A stretch of DNA of 64,000 nt. Source: Apostichopus japonicus. Taxonomy: Eukaryota; Echinodermata; Holothuroidea; Aspidochirotida; Stichopodidae. The position numbers and the translations under genes were made by a program. The stretch covers positions 11,466,499 to 11,530,498 of the forward strand of contig NC_092565.1 of assembly GCF_037975245.1 (NCBI RefSeq). Reading direction: 5' to 3'. Shown here piece after piece: positions 56,841-64,000 of the stretch. Every line of letters starts with the position of its first letter. Position 1 is the first letter of the stretch. The notes beneath the pieces were generated by a model. It was not told where the DNA came from, made no database searches, and saw only the letters and a list, made by a program, of their open reading frames with translations.

Positions 56841-57234
56841 CACTTGCGGGCCCTCTCGTAGGGTCGGCCGTCGTTTCTTCGCGACCATGTGTTGCAACTC
56901 GGCGCTCTCACGGGGTTCATCCACTCCCCCCCGTGAGCAGAGGTGTCCCTCCGTGCACACGTATATATCAACGTTCAGATATGAAGCTTTCGCGGACGGG
57001 AGTCCACCCGAGACTCGAAAAGGCTCCTTGCCTGTGGTGCGTAAATATTTTTGCACGTCTAGACTCTTGCTGGCCTTCTCGGTAGGGTCAGCCGTCGTTT
57101 CATCGCGACCATGTGTTGCAACTCGGCGCTCGGAGCGGGGGTTTTCACCCACTCGCCCCGTGAGCAGAAGGTTCTTTCGTGCATATTATCTACAAACCCA
57201 GATATTGAGCTTTTTCATCTGCAGAACCCCCGGT
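56841..57234 (+). repeat. Spacer module after P2 (reference)
   Basis: Second, highly similar copy of the module. Typical differences: GCTCGGAGC or GCTCAGAGC instead of GCTCAGAAC, GAAGGTTCTTTC instead of GAAGATTCTTTC, and here CATCTGCAGAAC instead of CATCCGCAGAAC. Confidence 0.8.
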
Positions 57235-57278
57235 GGAGAAGAGAGAGAAGAGAGAGAGAGAAGAGAAGAGAGGAGAGA
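57235..57278 (+). repeat. Pure-purine GA tract (44 nt)
   Basis: Uninterrupted A/G run on the + strand between module 2 and box 6. Equivalent tracts precede nearly every box in the array. Confidence 0.9.
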
Positions 57279-57294
57279 TGGAAGGGAGAAGAGA

Positions 57295-57341
57295 GAAGGC
57301 TTCTCGCGTTGCTTGGTGGATGGCACGAGTGTCATGCGACC
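57295..57341 (+). repeat. Spacer box, copy 6
   Basis: Full box followed by TTGCGGAGGGTAGAGC; lies just after the second module. Confidence 0.85.
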
Positions 57342-57521
57342 TTGCGGAGGGTAGAGCGGCAGGCCGAAAGCGACGGCAGGCCGGCCCGATTCACCCGCAG
57401 AGATCTGGATCTCGTTCGAGAATTCGAGATCTCGTGGGGGACAGTCGGGAGGGGCAGTCGATCAGAGAGAAAGGAGAAGGGAGAGATGAGAGATGAGAGA
57501 GAAAGGAGAAGTGAGAAGGGA

Positions 57522-57562
57522 GAAGGCTTCTCGTGTTTTTGTTGGTTGGCACAAGTGTCATG
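57522..57562 (+). repeat. Spacer box, copy 7 (degenerate)
   Basis: CGTGTTTTTGTTGGTTGGC replaces the middle of the box. The T-run is five in the unit 4/5/7/18/19 subfamily and six elsewhere. Confidence 0.8.
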
Positions 57563-57590
57563 AGAGAAAGGAGAGATGATAGAGAAGAGA

Positions 57591-57637
57591 GAAGGCTTCT
57601 CGCGTTGCTTGGTGATTGGCACGAGTGTCATGCGACC
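57591..57637 (+). repeat. Spacer box, copy 8
   Basis: Box with GGTGATTGGC; followed by a duplicated GGCCGAA step (CAGGCCGAAGGCCGAAGG) and by the P3 upstream region. Confidence 0.85.
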
Positions 57638-57792
57638 GGGCGGAGGGCAGAGTCGCAGGCCGAAGGCCGAAGGCGACGGCAGGCCGGCCCGATTCACCCA
57701 CAGACATCATCGGTCTCGTTCGAAGTTTCGAGATCTCGTGGGGGGTAGTCGGGAGGGGTAGTCGAGTCGATCCGATACTCGAGAAGGCCTTC

Positions 57793-57828
57793 AATATCTG
57801 TCGTATGTGTATAAATGTCATGGTTGGA
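57793..57828 (+). promoter_or_regulatory. P3 promoter-like core, unit 18
   Basis: 590 bases upstream of 18S (one G lost in the ETS box); hairpin at 57847-57888. Confidence 0.5.
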
Positions 57829-57846
57829 CTCGTGCAAGATATATCC

Positions 57847-57888
57847 GGGAGCAACCCCGACACTCCTCTGAAAATACGGGTTGCTCCC
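57847..57888 (+). other. Hairpin A after P3 (11-bp perfect stem)
   Basis: GGGAGCAACCC and GGGTTGCTCCC form an 11-bp perfect inverted repeat around a 20-base loop. It begins 39 bases after the start of every P3 core and is absent after P1 and P2. It would fold near the 5' end of a P3 transcript. It could act in early transcription, RNA stability or protein binding; it has no downstream T-run, so it is not an obvious terminator. Confidence 0.75.
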
Positions 57889-58099
57889 AGGTGAGAAGGT
57901 CGATTGTGTGGTCGATGGCACGAGTGTCATGCGACCGGCGAGGGCAGAGTATTTAGCCGACGGTGACGGCACGCCGCCCGATGGAGAAACGGTCAGATAT
58001 CGAGCTTTCATCACGGGACCCGTTCGGGCTTGTTGCCGTTGCTGCGACCATGTGTTGCACTCGGCGCTCTGTACGGGCTTTTTCATCCAAGCAACGAAT

Positions 58100-58116
58100 G
58101 CACGCTCGAGGCGTGC
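58100..58116 (+). other. Hairpin B in the ETS (GCACGC/GCGTGC)
   Basis: Six-base stem GCACGC-TCGAG-GCGTGC. In units 10 (about 32655-32671) and 17 (about 54877-54893) the loop reads TCAGG while both arms stay intact. Confidence 0.65.
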
Positions 58117-58150
58117 GATTGCTCTCCTCTATAACAGTGGACGAGCCGTC

Positions 58151-58176
58151 GCCCTCCCGCGTCGCCCTCCCGCGTC
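58151..58176 (+). repeat. 13-bp minisatellite in the ETS, 2 copies
   Basis: Tandem GCCCTCCCGCGTC. Copy number is 1 in units 0, 2, 3, 9, 12, 13, 14 and 20; 3 in unit 10; 2 in the others. It accounts for almost all ETS length variation. Confidence 0.9.
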
Positions 58177-58186
58177 GCTTCGAACC

Positions 58187-58209
58187 GGTCCCGTGTCCAA
58201 GGCGGGACC
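58187..58209 (+). other. Hairpin C in the ETS (GGTCCCG/CGGGACC)
   Basis: Seven-base stem around TGTCCAAGG. Unit 14 has CAGGACC in the 3' arm (about 44567), breaking one pair. Confidence 0.62.
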
Positions 58210-58370
58210 ACTGCGACTCCTCTCGAAACGACCCAGTCGACTCGGGTAGAGATATACACCTCGAGAATCCCTTCGGGCGGTTCTTCGATCACTGTACCGT
58301 AATAGCACGGCATCGAAGGTTGAGGATTGAGAGAGAAAGGGGAGTGCGAGAGCGACTCCAGGATGGCGAA

Positions 58371-58383
58371 CGGGCCTAGCCCG
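58371..58383 (+). other. Short hairpin immediately 5' of the 18S fragment
   Basis: CGGGC-CTA-GCCCG ends 14 bases before the 18S start. In unit 16 only the loop is shortened. Units 1 and 8 have CAGGGCC, which removes the outer pair. Confidence 0.55.
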
Positions 58384-58397
58384 GTTCCGTCGACCGT

Positions 58398-58573
58398 TAC
58401 CTGGTTGATCCTGCCAGTAGTCATATGCTTGTCTCGAAGATTAAGCAATGCACGGCTAAGTACAATCCTGAACATACAAGAGAAACTGCAGATGGCTCAT
58501 TAGATCAGTTATGGTTTATTGGAGAAAGTCTTATACCATGGATAACTGTGGTAATTCTAGAGCTTATACTAAT
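58398..58573 (+). pseudogene. 18S rRNA 5' fragment, copy 19
   Basis: Consensus fragment with the AATAAGAG junction. Confidence 0.94.
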
Positions 58574-58955
58574 AAGAGAGAAAGGAAAAGGGAGAAGAGA
58601 GAAGGCTTCTCGCGTTGCTTGGTGGATGGCACGAGTGTCATGCGACCGGGCGGAGGGCAGAGTCGTAGGCCGAAGGCGACGGCAGGCCGGCCCGATCCAC
58701 CCGCAGAGATGAGAGAGAAAGTAGAATGGAGAGATGAAGAATGAGAGAGGAAGGAGAAGAGAGAAGGCTTCTCGCGTTGCTTGGTGGCTGGCACGAGTGT
58801 CATGCGACCGGGCGGAGGGCAGAGCGGCAGGCCGAAGGCGACGGCAGGCCGGCCCGATTCACCCGCAGAGATCTGGATCTCGTTCGAGAATTCGAGATCT
58901 CGTGGGGGCAGTCGGGAGGGGCATTCGAGTCGATCCGAGACTCGTGAAGGCTTTC

Positions 58956-58991
58956 AATATCTGTCGTGTGTGTATAAATGTCATGGTTGGA
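58956..58991 (+). promoter_or_regulatory. P1 spacer promoter-like core, unit 19
   Basis: Canonical P1, 1069 bp before P2. Confidence 0.45.
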
Positions 58992-60024
58992 CACTTGCGG
59001 GCCCTCTCGTAGGGTCGGCCGTCGTTTCTTCGCGACCATGTGTTGCAACTCGGCGCTCTCACGGGGTTCATCCACTCACCCCCGTGAGCAGAGGTGTCCC
59101 TCCGTGCACACGTATATATCAACGTTCAGATATGAAGCTTTCGCGGACGGGAGTCCACCCGAGACTCGAAAAGGCTCCTTGCCTGTGGTGCGTATATATT
59201 TTTGCACGTCTAGACTCTTGCTGGCCTTCTCGGTAGGGTCAGCCGTCGTTTCATCGCGACCATGTGTTGCAACTCGGCGCTCAGAACGGGGGTTTTCACC
59301 CACTCGCCTGGTGAGCAGAAGATTCTTTCGTGCATATTATCTACAAACCCAGATATTGAGCTTTTTCATCCGCAGAACCCCCGGTGGAGAAGAGAGAAGA
59401 GAGAGAAGAGAGAGAGAGGAGAGATGAAAGGGAGAAGAGAGAAGGCTTCTCGCGTTGCTTGGTGGATGGCACGAGTGTCATGCGACCTGGCGGAGGGTAG
59501 AGCGGCAGGCCGAAGGCGACGGCAGGCCGGCCCGATTCACCCGCAGAGATCTGGATCTCGTTCGAGAATTCGAGATCTCGTGGGGGGCAGTCGGGAGTGG
59601 CAGTCGACCAGAGAGAAAGGAGAAGGGAGAGATGAGAGATGAGAGAGAAAGGAGAGGGGAGAAGGGAGAAGAGAGAAGGCTTCTCGCGTTGTTCGGTGGA
59701 TGGCACAAGTGTCATGAGAGAAAGGAGAAGGGAGAGATGAGAGATGAGAGAGAAAGGAGAAGGGAGAAGAGAGTAGGCTTCTCGCGTTCCTTGGTGGATG
59801 GCACGAGTGTCATGCGACCTGGCAGAGTGGCGGGTCGAAGGCGACGGCAGGCCGGCCCGATGCATCTGCAAGATCTGACCCTCGTTCGAGATTTTGAGAT
59901 CTCTTTAGTGTAGTGGGTATTGGCTTAAGTGTGTGATCCAATGGTCAGAACGAGTGGGCAGAGTGAATCGGATTCTATATATGAGGGGGGTTGTAGAGTC
60001 GATCCAAGACTCGAGAAGGCTTTT

Positions 60025-60060
60025 AATATCTGTCGTGGGTGTATAAATGTCATGGTTGGA
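60025..60060 (+). promoter_or_regulatory. P2 spacer promoter-like core, unit 19
   Basis: Canonical P2 with the GTAGTGGG flank. Confidence 0.45.
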
Positions 60061-61012
60061 CACTTGCGGGCCCTCTCGTAGGGTCGGCCGTCGTTTCTTC
60101 GCGACCATGTGTTGCAACTCGGCGCTCTCACGGGGTTCATCCACTCCCCCCCGTGAGCAGAGGTGTCCCTCCGTGCACACGTATATATCAACGTTCAGAT
60201 ATGAAGCTTTCGCGGACGGGAGTCCACCCGAGACTCGAAAAGGCTCCTTGCCTGTGGTGCGTAAATATTTTTGCACGTCTAGACTCTTGCTGGCCTTCTC
60301 GGTAGGGTCAGCCGTCGTTTCATCGCGACCATGTGTTGCAACTCGGCGCTCGGAGCGGGGGTTTTCACCCACTCGCCCCGTGAGCAGAAGGTTCTTTCGT
60401 GCATATTATCTACAAACCCAGATATTGAGCTTTTTCATCTGCAGAACCCCCGGTGGAGAAGAGAGAGAAGAGAGAGAGAGAAGAGAAGAGAGGAGAGATG
60501 GAAGGGAGAAGAGAGAAGGCTTCTCGCGTTGCTTGGTGGATGGCACGAGTGTCATGCGACTTTGCGGAGGGTAGAGCGGCAGGCCGAAAGCGACGGCAGG
60601 CCGGCCCGATTCACCCGCAGAGATCTGGATCTCGTTCGAGAATTCGAGATCTCGTGGGGGACAGTCGGGAGGGGCAGTCGATCAGAGAGAAAGGAGAAGG
60701 GAGAGATGAGAGATGAGAGAGAAAGGAGAAGTGAGAAGGGAGAAGGCTTCTCGTGTTTTTGTTGGTTGGCACAAGTGTCATGAGAGAAAGGAGAGATGAT
60801 AGAGCAGAGAGAAGGCTTCTCGCGTTGCTTGGTGATTGGCACGAGTGTCATGCGACCGGGCGGAGGGCAGAGTCGCAGGCCGAAGGCCGAAGGCGACGGC
60901 AGGCCGGCCCGATTCACCCACAGACATCATCGGTCTCGTTCGAAGTTTCGAGATCTCGTGGGGGGTAGTCGGGAGGGGTAGTCGAGTCGATCCGATACTC
61001 GAGAAGGCCTTC

Positions 61013-61048
61013 AATATCTGTCGTATGTGTATAAATGTCATGGTTGGA
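61013..61048 (+). promoter_or_regulatory. P3 promoter-like core, unit 19
   Basis: 591 bases upstream of 18S; hairpin at 61067-61108. Confidence 0.5.
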
Positions 61049-61618
61049 CTCGTGCAAGATATATCCGGGAGCAACCCCGACACTCCTCTGAAAATACGGG
61101 TTGCTCCCAGGTGAGAAGGTCGATTGTGTGGTCGATGGCACGAGTGTCATGCGACCGGGCGAGGGCAGAGTATTTAGCCGACGGTGACGGCACGCCGCCC
61201 GATGGAGAAACGGTCAGATATCGAGCTTTCATCACGGGACCCGTTCGGGCTTGTTGCCGTTGCTGCGACCATGTGTTGCACTCGGCGCTCTGTACGGGCT
61301 TTTTCATCCAAGCAACGAATGCACGCTCGAGGCGTGCGATTGCTCTCCTCTATAACAGTGGACGAGCCGTCGCCCTCCCGCGTCGCCCTCCCGCGTCGCT
61401 TCGAACCGGTCCCGTGTCCAAGGCGGGACCACTGCGACTCCTCTCGAAACGACCCAGTCGACTCGGGTAGAGATATACACCTCGAGAATCCCTTCGGGCG
61501 GTTCTTCGATCACTGTACCGTAATAGCACGGCATCGAAGGTTGAGGATTGAGAGAGAAAGGGGAGTGCGAGAGCGACTCCAGGATGGCGAACGGGCCTAG
61601 CCCGGTTCCGTCGACCGT

Positions 61619-61794
61619 TACCTGGTTGATCCTGCCAGTAGTCATATGCTTGTCTCGAAGATTAAGCAATGCACGGCTAAGTACAATCCTGAACATACAA
61701 GAGAAACTGCAGATGGCTCATTAGATCAGTTATGGTTTATTGGAGAAAGTCTTATACCATGGATAACTGTGGTAATTCTAGAGCTTATACTAAT
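61619..61794 (+). pseudogene. 18S rRNA 5' fragment, copy 20
   Basis: Consensus fragment with the AATAAGAG junction. Confidence 0.94.
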
Positions 61795-62176
61795 AAGAGA
61801 GAAAGGAAAAGGGAGAAGAGAGAAGGCTTCTCGCGTTGCTTGGTGGATGGCACGAGTGTCATGCGACCGGGCGGAGGGCAGAGTCGTAGGCCGAAGGCGA
61901 CGGCAGGCCGGCCCGATCCACCCGCAGAGATGAGAGAGAAAGTAGAATGGAGAGATGAAGAATGAGAGAGGAAGGAGAAGAGAGAAGGCTTCTCGCGTTG
62001 CTTGGTGGCTGGCACGAGTGTCATGCGACCGGGCGGAGGGCAGAGCGGCAGGCCGAAGGCGACGGCAGGCCGGCCCGATTCACCCGCAGAGATCTGGATC
62101 TCGTTCGAGAATTCGAGATCTCGTGGGGGCAGTCGGGAGGGGCATTCGAGTCGATCCGAGACTCGTGAAGGCTTTC

Positions 62177-62212
62177 AATATCTGTCGTGTGTGTATAAAT
62201 GTCATGGTTGGA
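62177..62212 (+). promoter_or_regulatory. P1 spacer promoter-like core, unit 20
   Basis: Canonical P1; the only spacer core in this unit, 975 bp before P3. Confidence 0.45.
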
Positions 62213-63151
62213 CACTTGCGGGCCCTCTCGTAGGGTCGGCCGTCGTTTCTTCGCGACCATGTGTTGCAACTCGGCGCTCTCACGGGGTTCATCCACTCAC
62301 CCCCGTGAGCAGAGGTGTCCCTCCGTGCACACGTATATATCAACGTTCAGATATGAAGCTTTCGCGGACGGGAGTCCACCCGAGACTCGAAAAGGCTCCT
62401 TGCCTGTGGTGCGTAAATATTTTTGCACGTCTAGACTCTTGCTGGCCTTCTCGGTAGGGTCAGCCGTCGTTTCATCGCGACCATGTGTTGCAACTCGGCG
62501 CTCAGAACGGGGGTTTTCACCCACTCGCCCCGTGAGCAGAAGATTCTTTCGTGCATATTATCTACAAACCCAGATATTGAGCTTTTTCATCCGCAGAACC
62601 CCCGGTGGAGAAGAGAGAAGAGAGAGAGAGGAGAGATGAAAGGGAGAAGAGAGAAGGCTTCTCGCGTTGCTTGGTGGATGGCACGAGTGTCATGCGACCT
62701 GGCGGAGGGTAAAGCGGCAGGCCGAAGGCGACGGCAGGCCGGCCCGATTCACCCGCAGAGATCTGGATCTCGTTCGAGAATTCGAGATCTCGTGGGGGAC
62801 AGTCGGGAGGGGCAGTCGATCAGAGAGAAAGGAGAAGGGAGAGATGAGAGATGAGAGAGAAAGGAGAAGTGAGAAGGTAGAAGGCTTCTCGTGTTTTTTG
62901 TTGGTTGGCACAAGTGTCCTGAGAGAAAGTAGCGATGATAGAGAAGAGAGAAGGCTTCTCGCGTTGCTTGGTGATTGGCACGAGTGTCATGCGACCGGGC
63001 GGAGGGCAGAGTCGCAGGCCGAAGGCCGAAGGCGACGGCAGGCCGGCCCGATTCACCCACAGAGATCATCGGTCTCGTTCGAAGTTTCGAGATCTCGTGG
63101 GGGGTAGTCGGGAGGGGTAGTCGAATCGATCCGATACTCGAGAAGGCCTTC

Positions 63152-63187
63152 AATATCTGTCGTATGTGTATAAATGTCATGGTTGGA
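63152..63187 (+). promoter_or_regulatory. P3 promoter-like core, unit 20
   Basis: 578 bases upstream of 18S; hairpin at 63206-63247 has a broken pair at 63239. GTCGAATCGATCC replaces GTCGAGTCGATCC just upstream. Confidence 0.5.
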
Positions 63188-63744
63188 CTCGTGCAAGATA
63201 TATCCGGGAGCAACCCCGACACTCCTCTGAAAATACGGCTTGCTCCCAGGTGAGAAGGTCGATTGTGTGGTCGATGGCACGAGTGTCATGCGACCGGGCG
63301 AGGGCCGAGTATTTAGCCGACGGTGACGGCAGGCCGCCCGATGGAGAAACGGTCAGATATCGAGCTTTCATCACGGGACCCGTTCGGGCTTGTTGCCGTT
63401 GCTGCGACCATGTGTTGCACTCGGCGCTCTGTACGGGCTTTTTCATCCAAGCAACGAATGCACGCTCGAGGCGTGCGATTGCTCTCCTCTATAACAGTGG
63501 ACGAGCCGTCGCCCTCCCGCGTCGCTTCGAACCGGTCCCGTGTCCAAGGCGGGACCACTGCGACTCCTCTCGAAACGACCCAGTCGACTCGGGTAGAGAT
63601 ATACACCTCGAGAATCCCTTCGGGCGGTTCTTCGATCACTGTACCGTAATAGCACGGCATCGAAGGTTGAGGATTGAGAGAGAAAGGGGAGTGCGAAAGC
63701 GACTCCAGGATGGCGAACGGGCCTAGCCCGGTTCCGTCGACCGT

Positions 63745-63920
63745 TACCTGGTTGATCCTGCCAGTAGTCATATGCTTGTCTCGAAGATTTAGCAATGCAC
63801 GGCTAAGTACAATCCTGAACATACAAGAGAAACTGCAGATGGCTCATTAGATCAGTTATGGTTTATTGGAGAAAGTCTTATACCATGGATAACTGTGGTA
63901 ATTCTAGAGCTTATACTAAT
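63745..63920 (+). pseudogene. 18S rRNA 5' fragment, copy 21
   Basis: GATTTAGC variant as in copy 13 but with the normal CTTGTCTCG; AATGAGAG junction. Confidence 0.94.
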
Positions 63921-64000
63921 GAGAGAGAAAGGAAAAGGGAGAAGAGAGAAGGCTTCTCGCGTTGCTTGGTGGATGGCACGAGTGTCATGCGACCGGGCGG
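63745..64000 (+). repeat. Array unit 21 (right-truncated)
   Basis: 18S fragment 63745-63920, GA tract and box 1, then the window ends. Shows the array continues past the right edge. Confidence 0.95.

Larger units (their letters stand above)
55178..58397 (+). repeat. Array unit 18 (3220 bp, used as reference unit)
   Basis: Full layout. 18S 55178-55353; box 1 55381-55427; box 2 55543-55589; P1 55736-55771; module 55772-56166; box 3 56221-56267; degenerate box 4 56455-56496; box 5 56553-56599; P2 56805-56840; module 56841-57234; box 6 57295-57341; degenerate box 7 57522-57562; box 8 57591-57637; P3 57793-57828; ETS to 58397. Two 13-bp ETS repeats. One G is missing in the ETS box (GCGACCGGCGAGG, about 57932). 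Confidence 0.96.
57829..58397 (+). other. 5' ETS-like leader (reference copy, unit 18)
   Basis: The segment between the P3 core and the 18S start. In order: hairpin A (57847-57888), a degenerate copy of the spacer box (about 57905-57937), a stretch related to the spacer modules (GACCATGTGTTGC ... CTCGGCGCTC), hairpin B (58100-58116), the 13-bp minisatellite (58151-58176), hairpin C (58187-58209), and a short hairpin just before 18S (58371-58383). Its length is nearly constant in all units, while the spacer varies by more than 2 kb. The ETS role is inferred from position only. Confidence 0.6.
58398..61618 (+). repeat. Array unit 19 (3221 bp)
   Basis: Almost the same as unit 18 in layout: P1 58956, P2 60025, P3 61013. 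Distinctive changes include GTATATATTTTTGC in module 1 (about 59192), CGTTCCTTGG in box 5 (about 59787) and GCGACTTTGCGG after box 6 (about 60557). Two 13-bp ETS repeats. Confidence 0.96.
61619..63744 (+). repeat. Array unit 20 (2126 bp, no P2 module)
   Basis: P1 (62177) and P3 (63152) only, 975 bp apart; the P2 cassette is missing and a box-3-type block leads directly to box 7. Box 7 has AAGTGTCCTGAG, and the P3 hairpin 3' arm has G to C at 63239 as in unit 0. One 13-bp ETS repeat. Shortest complete unit. Confidence 0.95.
1..64000 (+). repeat. rDNA-derived satellite array (orphan IGS + 5' ETS + 18S 5' fragment units)
   Basis: The whole window is a head-to-tail array with 21 copies of the 18S 5' terminus at 3118, 6368, 9184, 12183, 15304, 18510, 22050, 25278, 28187, 30406, 32969, 36200, 38341, 41552, 44761, 49048, 51959, 55178, 58398, 61619 and 63745, plus a 22nd fragment cut by the left edge. 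Spacing between starts is 2126-4287 bp, usually ~3.2 kb. No copy continues into the rest of 18S, and no 5.8S or 28S sequence is recognisable. Between 18S stubs lie box/GA repeats, promoter-like cores and an ETS-like leader. This is seen directly; the name rDNA-derived satellite is an interpretation. Alternative: a specialised IGS region next to a true rDNA locus. Confidence 0.97.

Noticed and set aside
57847-57888. Rho-independent-type terminator
   Set aside because: The stem is good but there is no T-run after it, the sequence is eukaryotic, and the hairpin sits just after a promoter.
1-64000. CRISPR array
   Set aside because: The repeats are long, similar throughout and contain rRNA sequence; there are no short direct repeats with unique spacers and no cas genes.
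1-64000. Functional rDNA locus
   Set aside because: No unit continues past ~176 bases of 18S, and no 5.8S or 28S sequence is recognisable.
1-64000. Transposable element or R1/R2-like rDNA insertion
   Set aside because: No reverse transcriptase or transposase frame, no terminal repeats or target-site duplications, and R1/R2 insert in 28S, which is absent here.
1-64000. tRNA, 5S rRNA or snRNA genes
   Set aside because: I looked for A/B-box-like and 5S-like sequence in the reference unit and saw no convincing match.

Overview
This window is one uninterrupted eukaryotic tandem array derived from ribosomal DNA; I see no credible protein-coding gene in it. Twenty complete units and two edge-truncated units lie head to tail on the + strand. 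Each unit starts with the first ~176 bases of an 18S (SSU) rRNA gene, recognisable from the near-universal 5' end TACCTGGTTGATCCTGCCAG and from GGATAACTGTGGTAATTCTA near its end. The 18S then stops abruptly and runs into a GA-rich repeat. The rest of 18S, ITS1, 5.8S, ITS2 and 28S are absent throughout. The remainder of each unit is intergenic-spacer (IGS) and 5' external-transcribed-spacer (ETS)-like sequence. The array is still running at both window edges.

Reference unit (55178-58397, 3220 bp): 18S fragment; two copies of a ~47-bp box (GAAGGCTTCTCGCG...GGCACGAGTGTCATGCGACC) separated by GA-rich tracts; promoter-like core P1 (TATAAATGTCATGG) followed by a ~395-bp spacer module; three more boxes; core P2 followed by a second copy of the module; three more boxes; core P3; then a ~570-bp ETS-like leader with three hairpins and a 13-bp minisatellite that runs straight into the next 18S fragment. 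This resembles a functional rDNA spacer, in which spacer promoters duplicate the gene promoter upstream of the ETS. Here, however, the gene after the promoter is only a stub.

Units range from 2126 to 4287 bp. Most differences are gains or losses of whole promoter/module blocks or of single box/GA blocks, as expected from unequal crossing-over. The P3-to-18S distance is nearly invariant (578, 591 or 604 bp for one, two or three 13-bp repeats, within 1-2 bp). There are 61 copies of the promoter-like core: 19 P1, 20 P2 and 22 P3.

Organism: a eukaryote, from the 18S and IGS architecture. An animal is plausible from the spacer-promoter layout and the 18S style, but the fragment is too short and too mutated to name a group. 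Every copy shares substitutions at nearly universal 18S positions (CGAAGATTAAGCAATGCACGG where most eukaryotes have CAAAGATTAAGCCATGCATGT). It therefore looks like an 18S pseudogene fragment that was already mutated before amplification, making the array an rDNA-derived satellite rather than working rDNA. The promoter, enhancer and processing roles given below are inferences from position, repetition and analogy to known rDNA spacers.
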